From the NCBI GenBank assembly GCA_944389935.1, contig CALXOE010000011.1, positions 1-64,000 on the forward strand: DNA of 64,000 nucleotides, in the 5' to 3' direction. The notes beneath the pieces were generated by a model that was not told the DNA's origin, ran no database searches, and worked only from the letters and a program-made list of their open reading frames with translations. Origin of the DNA: an uncultured Victivallis sp. GTDB taxonomy: Bacteria; Verrucomicrobiota; Lentisphaeria; Victivallales; Victivallaceae. Positions 36,801-45,055 of the stretch are shown piece by piece (the first letter of the stretch is position 1; each line of letters begins with the position of its first letter). A program made the translations under genes and the position numbers.

Positions 36801-37084
36801 ACGCGCTCCACGAGGGGATGGTGTTCGAGGACGAGACGATGGAGCACTGTCTCGACTTCGCCGCAACGAACAACCCCGCGATTCTGGTCGAGACCGGCAA
36901 GTTCCGGATCACGCTGCGCCGGAAGAGCGAAAAACCGCTGCGCGCCTGGGCGCTTGCGATGAACGGCGAACGGCGCTCGGAGCTGCCGGTCGTCCGGAAG
37001 CCGGACGGCACGCAGGTTCTCGAGGTCGACACCGCCGCACTGCCGGAGGGACCGGCACTCTACTTTGAACTTGCGGAACAATAA
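33821..37084 (+). CDS. Secreted glycosidase-like protein with N-terminal beta domains
   Basis: 1087 residues with a signal peptide ([20 protein letters not shown]). Residues about 25-165 form a carbohydrate-binding-like beta sandwich (FRLDFTTSVEAKTIRVPSLF, AGSTIKIAGVKFREC), and a second beta region follows to about 430. From about 440 a TIM barrel of the cellulase/GH5-GH42 style begins (ESGFGSKEDIDEFVLELRRGG, DIPAQTIRVENG, LLAVVTCFNEQEFAF with a possible acid/base Glu, FFLNEYATVF with a possible nucleophile Glu). A beta-rich tail closes it. Family number not assigned. Co-translated with the pseudopilin and followed by a terminator. Confidence 0.72.
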   Translation: MKILQYMTLLLTLAGALSHGSEPQLYVASGAQAELIRLPAGRNGQEGFGVVVRKPGAGANAIQLNFISDTKVKPGTACRIEFRAAGSVPTKITVRAIGNAPPYPALGGGADKTIALTPQWQLFRLDFTTSVEAKTIRVPSLFLGNVPAGSTIKIAGVKFRECAKEDVFIDLGSAANMGFGDEVEGDGKGGWSDQGPNNDAAGFDFRKNEFLSVPFRIADPGKNGGKAVITFRSAGHFPSGPVGAEVKCDAERSFLYVLHTMAWENPQVAWEGKILLHGEHGTQKTAVSRGRELADMWNPRDLPNGAVATKWPNGSGANTGLYLSKFDIDPAIGKIRSVEFRTPGTDPVWIVAGVTLSDREYTIRNEAKNLRIEPGRRWKALERTASPCVVPGSVLDLSFLVPRRADRRVIVNATGHLAYEDAPETPARFFATSSAEIDPEPMRPGGILLAESGFGSKEDIDEFVLELRRGGCNMYKLDIPAQTIRVENGRADLDPEMLDRIDYFLFRCKENGIYIMLNAMLSDCGYNGVRSWTSESMKKGAELFMKFNILFDESARDNWRIGVGAFLTHRNPYTDLPLAEDPLLAVVTCFNEQEFAFIRGGAGQKNYSWDKALPEFRSFLGDPDAPMFSRKTWDSPTEEGVQVNRFITKKWRELYAWYKQELRQMGYCGITTLWDMTKSMHYNNLRTGADLVTMHTYHAHTGGDPRRPSRQNMSSDLASGATQARYNAGSRITGRPFFLNEYATVFCNRCRYEESFSFAAFAAFQGYDGIMRHNHTIHSKRGNFIFTWMPFEDPVARASMTTAALMFARGDVSEGKRGVTLLFTERGIEEARAWNKPVTGDLSALAPAVRLGVAKEGTPLPPGELALPLRVGGKLLYREWESTVAEESTSDSARFAETLAQLRKLGILPPGNRSRNRNVLESSTGELFLDAKRSYMTIDTERFQGMCSLAGGRAELKAAVLENLTTPGSLSLAAMDGMRPVAEAKRLLAVYVTNALHEGMVFEDETMEHCLDFAATNNPAILVETGKFRITLRRKSEKPLRAWALAMNGERRSELPVVRKPDGTQVLEVDTAALPEGPALYFELAEQ

Positions 37085-37101
37085 TCCGCAACGACAACGG
37101 G

Positions 37102-37137
37102 AAAGGACGGAGAAAGAAAAATCCGTCCTTTTTTTCT
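37102..37137 (+). terminator. Rho-independent terminator
   Basis: AAAGGACGGA (37102-37111) pairs with TCCGTCCTTT (37122-37131), closed by a 10-base A-rich loop and followed by six more T. It closes the regulator-pseudopilin-glycosidase unit. Confidence 0.88.
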
Positions 37138-37144
37138 TCCCGAC

Positions 37145-37174
37145 TTGACAAACCGCACTGCCGTGGCATAGTAT
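37145..37174 (+). promoter_or_regulatory. Putative sigma-70 promoter of the radical SAM gene
   Basis: TTGACA (37145-37150), 18 bases and TAGTAT (37169-37174) lie 45 bases before ATG 37220, directly after the preceding terminator. Confidence 0.6.
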
Positions 37175-37219
37175 CGAAAAAAAGATTCACCATCGATATC
37201 CACCACAACGGAGAAGAGG

Positions 37220-38572
37220 ATGCGGGTCAGGTTCATTCTCCCGGCGCTGGCAGAGGCGGAAAGAGGACTCTTCCGCCCGATCAAATACGCGCTCTTCCCT
37301 CCGCTCGGACTTGCGACGCTCGCAGGGTATCTCGAGCCGGACGACGAGATTGAACTCTACGACCAGCATGTCGAACCGGTTCCGGAGGACGGCGAGCCCG
37401 ATCTCGTGGCGATCGAGGTCTATATCACGAGCGCGCACCGCGCCTACGCGATGGCGGACCGTTACCGCGCGCGCGGGATCTTCGTCGTGATGGGGGGACT
37501 TCATCCGACCTCGCTGCCGGAAGAGGCGCTGCGGCATGCCGACGCTGTCGTGCTCGGCCCCGCCCACGCGGCATGGCCGGAGTTTCTGCGCGACTTCCGC
37601 CGCCGGAACACCCGGAAAATCTATGCCGATCAGGTCCGGACGCTCGAAACCGTCCCGCCAGTCCGCCGCGACCTCATCAAGCGCCGGAACTACCTTGCGC
37701 CGAACTCGATCGTCGTCTCGCGCGGCTGTCCGCAGAGCTGCGACTTCTGCTACACGCGGAACTTCTTCGCGGGCGGGCGGCAGTTCTACACCGCGCCGGT
37801 CGACCGGGCGCTCGCGGAGATCGAGTCGCTGCCGGGGCGTCACTTGTTCTTTCTCGACGACAACCTCTTCGGGTCGGAACGCTTTGTCCGCGAACTCTTC
37901 GCGGGGATGCGCGGCATGCGGCGGCTCTTTCAGGGGGCGGCGACGGTCCGCTCGCTGCAAAATGACGCGCTGCTCGAGGCGGCGGCGGAGGCGGGTCTGC
38001 GCAGTCTCTTCATCGGCTTCGAGTCGCTGAATCCGGAGTCGCTCGCGGCGTGTCACAAGACGATCAACCGCATCGACGAATACGCCGAAACCGTCCGGCG
38101 GCTTCACGCGCACGGGATCATGGTCAACGCGAGTTTCGTCTTCGGGCTCCCCGCGGACCGCGCGGACGTCTTCGACCGGACGGTCGAATGGGCGGTTTCG
38201 ACCGGGATCGAGAGCGCGACGTTCCATCTCGCGACCCCCTACCCCGGCACGCCGTTCTTCCGGGCGATGGAACGGGAAAGACGGCTGCTGCATCGCGACT
38301 GGGAGCGTTACGATACACGCCACGCGGTGATCCGTCACGACCACCTGACGCCGGAAGAACTCGAAGCGGGCTACTGGCGGAGCTACCGGGAGTTCTACCG
38401 CTGGCGCAACATTCTGCGCGGCGCCTCGCACCAGCCGTCATTCGGGAAAGCGCTGCGCCACGCGGGTTACTCCGCCGCCTGGAAGAAGGTCGATCCGCTC
38501 TGGAATCTGCTGATCCGCCTCCATCGCCTCGCGCCCGCCTCCCGGCTGCTCGAGAAAGTGCTCGACCTTTAA
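37220..38572 (+). CDS. B12-binding-domain radical SAM protein
   Basis: 450 residues. The N-terminal part (about 1-130) is a cobalamin-binding-like Rossmann region (YALFPPLGLATLAGYLEP; VVMGGLHPTSLPEEAL). The radical SAM barrel follows with CPQSCDFC (CxxxCxxC) near residue 171 and TPYPGTPFF near 337. This is the Elp3/MiaB-like B12-radical SAM class, whose members do methylations or other C-C chemistry in lipid and natural-product pathways. No Dxxx(S/T)xxG-type cobalamin motif with His is obvious, so B12 use is uncertain. The reaction cannot be assigned and no biosynthetic neighbours are present. Confidence 0.8.
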   Translation: MRVRFILPALAEAERGLFRPIKYALFPPLGLATLAGYLEPDDEIELYDQHVEPVPEDGEPDLVAIEVYITSAHRAYAMADRYRARGIFVVMGGLHPTSLPEEALRHADAVVLGPAHAAWPEFLRDFRRRNTRKIYADQVRTLETVPPVRRDLIKRRNYLAPNSIVVSRGCPQSCDFCYTRNFFAGGRQFYTAPVDRALAEIESLPGRHLFFLDDNLFGSERFVRELFAGMRGMRRLFQGAATVRSLQNDALLEAAAEAGLRSLFIGFESLNPESLAACHKTINRIDEYAETVRRLHAHGIMVNASFVFGLPADRADVFDRTVEWAVSTGIESATFHLATPYPGTPFFRAMERERRLLHRDWERYDTRHAVIRHDHLTPEELEAGYWRSYREFYRWRNILRGASHQPSFGKALRHAGYSAAWKKVDPLWNLLIRLHRLAPASRLLEKVLDL

Positions 38573-38632
38573 CCCCGGATTCGACAGATTGTTCCAAATC
38601 GCAAAACAGGAAAGAGCGAAAGGAAACAGGAA

Positions 38633-40462
38633 ATGAAGTTTCTCAAAGAGATCCTCAACGTCTGGAAACGCAATCTCGTTCCGGCGATCATCGGCCTTGC
38701 GCCGCTGGTGGCGGTGGTCATCCTGCTCCCCGTGTGGAATCCGTCCCTGAACGTCCGTACCAATCTTCTCATTCCCGGGCTCGGAGTCGCGGCGTGGGTG
38801 TTCGGCGTATTCTTCTCCCGGGAGGCGCCGGAGCGGAGCACGGCGAAATGTCTTGCCGCACTTCTTCCGCCGGTGATCCTCGCCATCGGGCTCGGAATCT
38901 GGTGTACCCATGTCCCGAACGATTACCGTTTGCTTTGCACCCTGGAGGGATATGGAGAGTTCCTGCGGCTTTATCACCTGGTCTACATCGGCTGCCTCCT
39001 GGCAATCACGCTCTACTTCTATCTGTCGGGCCTGGCGGGGCGCGCGATCGGAAAAACCACCGGGCGTTCGCTGCTCGCGGGCTTTCTCGTATGGCTGTTC
39101 ACCGCCCCGGCGCTCAGCGGACTTTCGGCGGCGATCGCGCTGGCGCTGCCCGTCCCGGAAACGCTGCTGTACATCCGGCCCGGGCTCGCCTACTGCTGCG
39201 GTTTTCTCCCGGCGATCCCGCTGCTCGCCGGCTGGGTCGTGATTCTCCGGCGGCGCGGAGAGCGCAATACGCCGCTGCGGGCGCTGCGCGACTTCGCCGT
39301 CGGGACGGCGGGTTCGTTCCTGCTCTTCGGCGGCGCCTGCGGGGTGACGCTCCTCCGCGCGAACGGAGCGCTCGAACTTGCGAAACAGACGGGCCGCACG
39401 TTCGAGTTCCAGCATCCATACGATCCGGCCGGAGCCGAAGCGCTCCAGACGCTGCTCCGGAATTCGGAAGCGTGGTATCAGCACTGCGACAAACACGAGC
39501 CGCGGATCGAACTGCCGCTGGAATCGATCCACTCCTGGACCGCGCCGGACTCCCCGGTCACGCCGGAAATGCGGAGCATGACCGCGGCGGAGCTCGACTC
39601 CCCGGAGGCGAAAGCGTATTTCGCGGCGGCGGCGGCACTGAAGCCGCACAACAGCTTCTTCCCGGAAAAGTATGACCTGCCGGGTTTTCTCCCCATGCTG
39701 AACACGCTGCGCAGCGCGGCGCGCCAGCTCGGCGGCACCGCGGCGGTCTATCACTGGCAGGGGAAGCATGACCGGATTCTGCCGTTCCTGCGGCTCGAAC
39801 AGGAGGTGGGGCGAACGCTCGATTCCGCGCCGAAGCTCGCGCTCAGCGGACTCGTGCGCATTGCCCTCGACAGCATGCTGGCAAAAAATATCGTCCAGCT
39901 CGGACCGGACGGACCGCAGTACGCGGAGGAGTACCGCCGTTGTCTCGACTACTTCCGCAACGCCGATTACACGGTTTCGGATGAGATGGAATTTCTGGCG
40001 AATTATCTTCAAAAGGCGCTCCGGTGGCCGAAAGAGCTCGACTATCCGTTCCACAACCAGCCGCTGCCGTTTTTCCAGAGGATCTTCGTCATCTCGCTGA
40101 TATCGGATCAGGTGCGCGACCGGGTCGCGGCACAGCCGCTGATCGCGGAGCTCCGCGCCGCAGCGAAAATCGGCGGGACGGAACAATCCGGACACCTCCC
40201 GGAACACGCTCTGTCCTGCCTCAAACGGGAGAAAGTCGCCCGCACCCTGTTCCCGACGCTGCTCGCGCTGAAGCTCTACCGTTCGCAGACGGGGAATTAT
40301 CCGGAGAGGCTCGAAGCGCTCGTCCCCGAACTGCTGCCCGCGCTGCCGCTCGATCCGGAAACCGGCGAAGCGTTCCCCTACACCCGGACACCGGACGGGT
40401 TCACGCTCTCCTACCGCAACGGGAAACACACGATCACCACCGGGAGCAAGCCGGATTATTGA
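38633..40462 (+). CDS. Integral membrane protein with exported alpha-helical domain
   Basis: 609 residues. About six membrane helices lie in the first 240 residues (AIIGLAPLVAVVILLPVW; LLPPVILAIGLGIW; LVYIGCLLAITLYFYLSG). A soluble domain of about 360 residues follows. Its last 70 residues (ALKLYRSQTGNYPERLEALVP, LPLDPETGEAFPYTRTPDGF) match the tail common to planctomycete/lentisphaere exported proteins, where a Y-P..L..L.P....P.DP..G pattern resembles GspG-type major pseudopilin ends. Function unknown. AGGAAACAGGAA precedes the ATG; 109 bases separate it from the next gene. Confidence 0.68.
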   Translation: MKFLKEILNVWKRNLVPAIIGLAPLVAVVILLPVWNPSLNVRTNLLIPGLGVAAWVFGVFFSREAPERSTAKCLAALLPPVILAIGLGIWCTHVPNDYRLLCTLEGYGEFLRLYHLVYIGCLLAITLYFYLSGLAGRAIGKTTGRSLLAGFLVWLFTAPALSGLSAAIALALPVPETLLYIRPGLAYCCGFLPAIPLLAGWVVILRRRGERNTPLRALRDFAVGTAGSFLLFGGACGVTLLRANGALELAKQTGRTFEFQHPYDPAGAEALQTLLRNSEAWYQHCDKHEPRIELPLESIHSWTAPDSPVTPEMRSMTAAELDSPEAKAYFAAAAALKPHNSFFPEKYDLPGFLPMLNTLRSAARQLGGTAAVYHWQGKHDRILPFLRLEQEVGRTLDSAPKLALSGLVRIALDSMLAKNIVQLGPDGPQYAEEYRRCLDYFRNADYTVSDEMEFLANYLQKALRWPKELDYPFHNQPLPFFQRIFVISLISDQVRDRVAAQPLIAELRAAAKIGGTEQSGHLPEHALSCLKREKVARTLFPTLLALKLYRSQTGNYPERLEALVPELLPALPLDPETGEAFPYTRTPDGFTLSYRNGKHTITTGSKPDY

Positions 40463-40571
40463 CGGGAAATCCACGATTTTTCCCGGCAGGGCTCTTGCTT
40501 TTCGACCGTTTCGGGGTATTGTATTCCGAAAACACGGGGAGCGGAGCATTCCGGAGAAAGGGGGGGAGCGC

Positions 40572-41417
40572 ATGGCACAATGGATGGTTCTGGCCGCCAT
40601 CGGGGGATTCTTTTTTCTGATTTTCCTGCTCGTGCTCATTCTGGCGGCGATGACGCGGCGGCGCGACCTCGGCGGAGACTACTATCGCCCCGAGATGCCC
40701 GACGCGAAACATCCGACGCTGCCGCCGATGCCGACTCTCGGCGACGCTCCGGTCCAAGTCACGGCGAAGAAGCCGCGCCTCGGCGAACCGGAGCCGGACG
40801 CCGTCAGACCCGATCTGCCGGAACCGCAGCCGTCCGGAACAGAGACTCCGGCAGAGAAAGTGAGCTCGTCGCCGAAACCGCGCCCCATCGCGCCGGAGCC
40901 CGACACGCCGATCATTCAGCCGACGCCCGACCCGTCGCACCCCCTGCCCCGTCCGTGGGCTCCCGGCCGGGTCGCGGATCAGAAGCGCCCGCGCCCGCCG
41001 GAACCGGAAGAACCGCTCTACGAACTCAAGCCGCGGCGACCGAAGCGCGAGACCGTGAAAACCCCGGAGGCAGATGTCGATACGGGATATCGCTATGCCG
41101 AAATCCCCGACGGCGTTCTGAACTCGGCGGCACGCGAAATGGCCTCCGCCGGAATTCATTACGATGTTTCAAAGCGAATCCTCGAAATCTTCTGCCGGAT
41201 CGAAAGTACGCATGAGATTCCCCCGCCGATGCTTCAGGCGTTCGAGCGGGCCGGGATGACCTCGGAGGTCATGGCCGAACTGCTCTCGATCGCCCGGGCC
41301 GCGCGCGACGGATCGGCGTTCAATTTTTCAAAGCTGCAGACGCTCAAGCCGCAGACCGGTTTCGCCGTCTACCGTTCGATGCAGAAGGTCATCAACGCCA
41401 TGAAAGAAGAATCATAA
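40572..41417 (+). CDS. Pro-rich single-pass membrane protein, unknown function
   Basis: 281 residues: one N-terminal membrane helix (about 5-26), a 130-residue Pro/Glu/Lys-rich disordered linker (30-165) and a compact helical domain at the C-terminus (about 175-275: YAEIPDGVLNSAAREMASAG, YDVSKRILEIFCRIE). The topology (short N-out, cytoplasmic disordered linker, small C-terminal domain) suggests a tether or scaffold. AAAGGGGGGGAGCG precedes the ATG. A TTGCTT / TATTGT promoter-like pair sits around 40496. No family recognised. Confidence 0.65.
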   Translation: MAQWMVLAAIGGFFFLIFLLVLILAAMTRRRDLGGDYYRPEMPDAKHPTLPPMPTLGDAPVQVTAKKPRLGEPEPDAVRPDLPEPQPSGTETPAEKVSSSPKPRPIAPEPDTPIIQPTPDPSHPLPRPWAPGRVADQKRPRPPEPEEPLYELKPRRPKRETVKTPEADVDTGYRYAEIPDGVLNSAAREMASAGIHYDVSKRILEIFCRIESTHEIPPPMLQAFERAGMTSEVMAELLSIARAARDGSAFNFSKLQTLKPQTGFAVYRSMQKVINAMKEES

Positions 41418-41438
41418 CCGATTCAGGGAACAAACATC

Positions 41439-41840
41439 ATGCCTCGACTCACCATCACGACCCGCAGCCGCTGCGAACTCATCGACATCAGCAGCATGGT
41501 CGCGCGCCTCGTACCCGCGGAATTGAAGTGCGGAATCTGCCATCTGCACAGTCTGCACACCACCGCGGCGCTGACCGTGAACGAGAACGCCGACCCCGAT
41601 GTGAAACACGACCTGCTCGCGAAACTCGCCGCGCTCATTCCGCACGACGAGAGTTTCTACCGCCACATGGAGGGGAACAGCGACGCGCACTTGAAGGCTT
41701 CACTCATGGGCTTTTCGCTGACCGTTCCGGTGCGGAACGGCGAACTGCTCCTCGGCACGTGGCAGGGAATTTATCTGTGCGAATTCGACGGGCCGCGCAC
41801 GCGGAAAGTCGAAGTCTGCTTTCAGGAAGCATTTGAATAA
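41439..41840 (+). CDS. YjbQ-family (UPF0047) protein
   Basis: 133 residues, standard family length. The conserved core LHTTAALTVNENADPDVKHDLLAKL with HMEGNSDAHLKASLMG and the closing GTWQGIYLCEFDGPR are diagnostic. Members have been reported with weak thiamine-phosphate synthase activity in vitro, but their main role is unsettled. Starts 21 bases after the preceding stop. Confidence 0.93.
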   Translation: MPRLTITTRSRCELIDISSMVARLVPAELKCGICHLHSLHTTAALTVNENADPDVKHDLLAKLAALIPHDESFYRHMEGNSDAHLKASLMGFSLTVPVRNGELLLGTWQGIYLCEFDGPRTRKVEVCFQEAFE

Positions 41841-41930
41841 ACAACGCCTCTGCCGCCGGCCTCGGAGACCGCCCCCCCCGTGCGGACGGCCCGGTCGGAC
41901 CGGCGGCAGCCATCCATACGGGAGAACATC

Positions 41931-44900
41931 ATGAAATTCACATTCACCGGAGCGGTTTGCTTCCGGCTGTTCGCAATCGTCTCTCTTCTGTGTCTGGGGA
42001 GACTCTGTACCGGGAAAGAACCGGCCTGCACCATTCTCGCCGGGGAAGATGTTTCTCAACCGTTCCGCGAACTGCTGCCCGACAACGGACGCGGGTTTCT
42101 CTTTCTCAAATCCGGGGAGATCGACCGGATTCTCCGGGAACTCAATCTGCGCCGGGATGAACTCCTGAAGCAGAACACGCTGAAACGGCTGAACCGGACC
42201 GACCTGCTTGTGGTCGTCGGGGACGGCCTCACATACGGGACGCGGAAAAAATATCCGTCGAGAGTCGTCATCTTCGATCAGGCCGGCGGCCTGCGTCTGC
42301 TGAACCGCTCTCTGCCCGAGAATCCGGACGAGGCGCGAAAAACCGTGGCGGAGGCGATCGGCGAGGCTGTCCGCGCGGTGGAAACGCCGGAAAAACGCCG
42401 CACGCTGCTCTTTTCCGCCGCCGGCCGCGGCGCACTGCCGCCCGACCTGCCCCGGGAATTCACGCAGCTGGCCGCGCGCCTGGAACTCGAGCTGCAGTAC
42501 CTGCCGGACACCACGATGCTCAGACTCGACGACTCCGATAACCGGCCGGAAGTACGCCTGCCCGCCGGCAGCACGTTCATCCGACTCGAATTCACTCCCG
42601 CCGGCGGGGGAACATCCGACTGGGCCGCCGCTCTGCGGTTGACCGACGCAGCGGGCAGAGAGCTCCTCAACCGAACGGTTCAGGGGGCGGAACGCAATGA
42701 CCCGCAGGGAATTCTGCGCACAATCTGCGACTCTCTCCAAATGCCGTTCCCGGAGAAACATCCGGACGTGAAAGCGGAGGCGCGCCGCTGTTACAACGAG
42801 TTCTTCTTTCAGAAACGGCACGGGAATCCGCGTGCGGCCATGGAGCGCTCCTACACCGCGATCGCACTCGATCCGGGCAACGTTCTCTACCAGACCTGGG
42901 CTCTCGACACGATGCGGTTTGAACTCTCGAACGGCGCTTCCGACGAGACGAGATTCGAGCTCATTCAGGAGGCCGCCGCCCTCATGGAGCGCGGAGTCGG
43001 CACCTACTATTTCAAGAACTTCTCGGCCGTTACGATCTACGCGATGCTCGACCATTTCGACACCTCCGAGCTGCCCCCGGCTCTGCACGGGAAGCTCCGC
43101 CGCTGGGTCGCTCAATACCGTCCCCGGCTGATCGCCTGTCTGCCGGAGATCGAGCTGAAAGGCCCGCCGGCGAACGAAAAGGAGCTTGCGGCTTACGCCT
43201 CCTGCGCGGCCATGCGCTGTTCGCCCGCCCTCTACTTCGACCGGGCACTCCAGCTTCAGGCGCTCGACAAGGAGATCGATCAACTCCGCGGCTATGCGGC
43301 GCAATATCCCGACGCGAATCTGAGCATAACCAGATTTCTGCCGTACCCCGACGGTCAGGAACGCGACCTCTACCGGAGCATCGCGGAACGGCTCGCCCGC
43401 TCGCCGAACCTGAGTCAGGAGGCGCAGGGACGGGCGATGCTCGCCCGCCTCAAGTACAAGCCCGGCATGCAGGAGAACAGCCGGGATGCGGTCGCGGAAT
43501 ACGCCGGATGGATCATGGAGCAGCCGCAGGAACGGCGGGAAAAACTCTGCGACATCGGCAACTCCATTCTCCCGAGCGCCGCTCTCAAACAGCAGCTTGC
43601 GGAGCTCGAAGCCGCCCGACTGCCACCGGACGACCCGCGGGCGGCGAGAAACGCCTCCCCCGCCCGCCTCTTCGACCTGTTGAAAAAACAGAAAGTCGAT
43701 GCGCTCACCATGCGCACCCCCGTCTGGGCCGTTCCGCTCTCCCGGGAGTTCTACCTGCTCAATCCGGCCGAACTTCAGAGATGGAATCCCGATTACGTGA
43801 TCCGGCCGATCCTGACCAACTGGCGCAGCCGCGAAGATTCGCTCAGCGGCGAGCAGATGAGCGCGGATTCCCCGCTGTCGCCCATGGCCCCCACCCCGCA
43901 GTACATGGACCAGCTGCTTGCGGCGGCCGCCAATGCCGACGGCGGCCGGGACGGCTGTCTCCTGCGATACGCGAATGATACCGGAGCCTACACGCTGGAA
44001 CACTGGGACGGAACCCGGCTGCGCCTCAGAAAGATCCGGACGTTCAACTCGAACGAACTCCATCTTGCGGATTATCGCCGTTACGTCTACGGCGGGGCGA
44101 CGCTTTTCTGCGACCGGGATATGATCCTCATCGGCACCGACGATCAGATCATCTCGATCAACCGCCACAGCGGAAAGATGACCGTTCACACCGATTTCGT
44201 CAAGCAGCGCGTCCATGCGCTGCTGCGGCACAAGGGGCGAATCTACGCATTTCTCGGAGATGACTTCACTGCGCTGATCTCGTTCCGCCCGGACGGCAGA
44301 GATCTCCGCACCCACATTTCGACGCAGCGCAACGGGACGGATCACCCGCTGGAAAAAGCCGCGAAGCCCTATTATGTCGGGGGGATAGCATCACGGGGGG
44401 AAACTCTCTTCTTCCCGGTGATCGCGATCGATCCGAAGTTGTCCGGGTTCTGGAAATACGATCTCAATACCGGGAAGGCGGAGAAACTTCAGGATTTCGT
44501 GGAAGAGAAACGGGCGTTTCTGGATCGCCGGACCAATTACAATTTCTTCCGTCCCGGAAACGCGGAGACAGACTTCAGCCTCACCGGAACAACCTGGAAA
44601 GATCGCCGGCAGCTCATTCTGTACGGGATTTTCGTCCGCTTCAATCCGGAGACCGGCGGAATTGAGACAATGGGCTGGGGGAGTCCCGAATTCCTCAAGC
44701 CTTACAATATCAGGCAAAGCTGGGGGGAAAATCTGAATTTCTCCGGTCCGTTCCTCGTCGAAAACGGCAACTTCTGGTGCGCCGGCGGCGAGAACCGGTA
44801 CGGCATGATGACCCATCTCCGGCTCGACGCTCCGGAGCAGTCGCCGCGTCTGCTCATTCCGAAAGTCCGGGTTCTTCTGCCGGGTCGGACGCCGAACTCC

Positions 44901-44963
44901 GTCATCGCGGTCCACGACCTCTGGATGGCCGAGATCCGCTGGCGGAAAACCGGCAGCAGATGA
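41931..44963 (+). CDS. Large exported protein, unknown function
   Basis: 1010 residues from ATG 41931 (GGGAGAACATC upstream; the longer frame starts in GC-rich intergenic sequence). A signal peptide (to about LCTGKE) is followed by an N-terminal region of CsgG/TolB-N-like flavour (LLPDNGRGFLFLKSGEIDRILREL, NRTDLLVVVGDGLTYG). A helical TPR-like middle follows (about 290-640; SYTAIALDPGNVLYQTWAL). The C-terminal part (about 680-1000) is beta-rich with propeller-like blades (VYGGATLFCDRDMILIGTDD, GRIYAFLGDDFTALISF, FWKYDLNTGKAEKL). No family recognised. It may monitor or scaffold an envelope process. Confidence 0.6.
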   Translation: MKFTFTGAVCFRLFAIVSLLCLGRLCTGKEPACTILAGEDVSQPFRELLPDNGRGFLFLKSGEIDRILRELNLRRDELLKQNTLKRLNRTDLLVVVGDGLTYGTRKKYPSRVVIFDQAGGLRLLNRSLPENPDEARKTVAEAIGEAVRAVETPEKRRTLLFSAAGRGALPPDLPREFTQLAARLELELQYLPDTTMLRLDDSDNRPEVRLPAGSTFIRLEFTPAGGGTSDWAAALRLTDAAGRELLNRTVQGAERNDPQGILRTICDSLQMPFPEKHPDVKAEARRCYNEFFFQKRHGNPRAAMERSYTAIALDPGNVLYQTWALDTMRFELSNGASDETRFELIQEAAALMERGVGTYYFKNFSAVTIYAMLDHFDTSELPPALHGKLRRWVAQYRPRLIACLPEIELKGPPANEKELAAYASCAAMRCSPALYFDRALQLQALDKEIDQLRGYAAQYPDANLSITRFLPYPDGQERDLYRSIAERLARSPNLSQEAQGRAMLARLKYKPGMQENSRDAVAEYAGWIMEQPQERREKLCDIGNSILPSAALKQQLAELEAARLPPDDPRAARNASPARLFDLLKKQKVDALTMRTPVWAVPLSREFYLLNPAELQRWNPDYVIRPILTNWRSREDSLSGEQMSADSPLSPMAPTPQYMDQLLAAAANADGGRDGCLLRYANDTGAYTLEHWDGTRLRLRKIRTFNSNELHLADYRRYVYGGATLFCDRDMILIGTDDQIISINRHSGKMTVHTDFVKQRVHALLRHKGRIYAFLGDDFTALISFRPDGRDLRTHISTQRNGTDHPLEKAAKPYYVGGIASRGETLFFPVIAIDPKLSGFWKYDLNTGKAEKLQDFVEEKRAFLDRRTNYNFFRPGNAETDFSLTGTTWKDRRQLILYGIFVRFNPETGGIETMGWGSPEFLKPYNIRQSWGENLNFSGPFLVENGNFWCAGGENRYGMMTHLRLDAPEQSPRLLIPKVRVLLPGRTPNSVIAVHDLWMAEIRWRKTGSR

Positions 44964-45003
44964 CGACTTCAGGCGGTTTTCCTCTTTTTTTCACGTTTCC
45001 GGC

Positions 45004-45032
45004 TGGAAAAAACGCCTGCGGAGAATTATACT
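45004..45032 (+). promoter_or_regulatory. Putative promoter of the alpha-mannosidase gene
   Basis: TGGAAA (45004-45009), 17 bases and TATACT (45027-45032), 24 bases before the start codon. The design matches the promoter at 5273-5301, another glycosidase-like gene. Confidence 0.45.
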
Positions 45033-45055
45033 TCTTCCAAACCACGGAGGAAGCG

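Noticed and set aside
34208..37081. 957-residue minus-strand frame opposite the secreted glycosidase
   Set aside because: Shadow frame with Arg/Glu-rich composition; the plus-strand gene has signal peptide, coupling and terminator.
41841..41930. Possible further copy of the GC-rich repeat upstream of the 1010-residue protein
   Set aside because: It shares base composition only; no AGTCCGACTC box or matching hairpin could be aligned.
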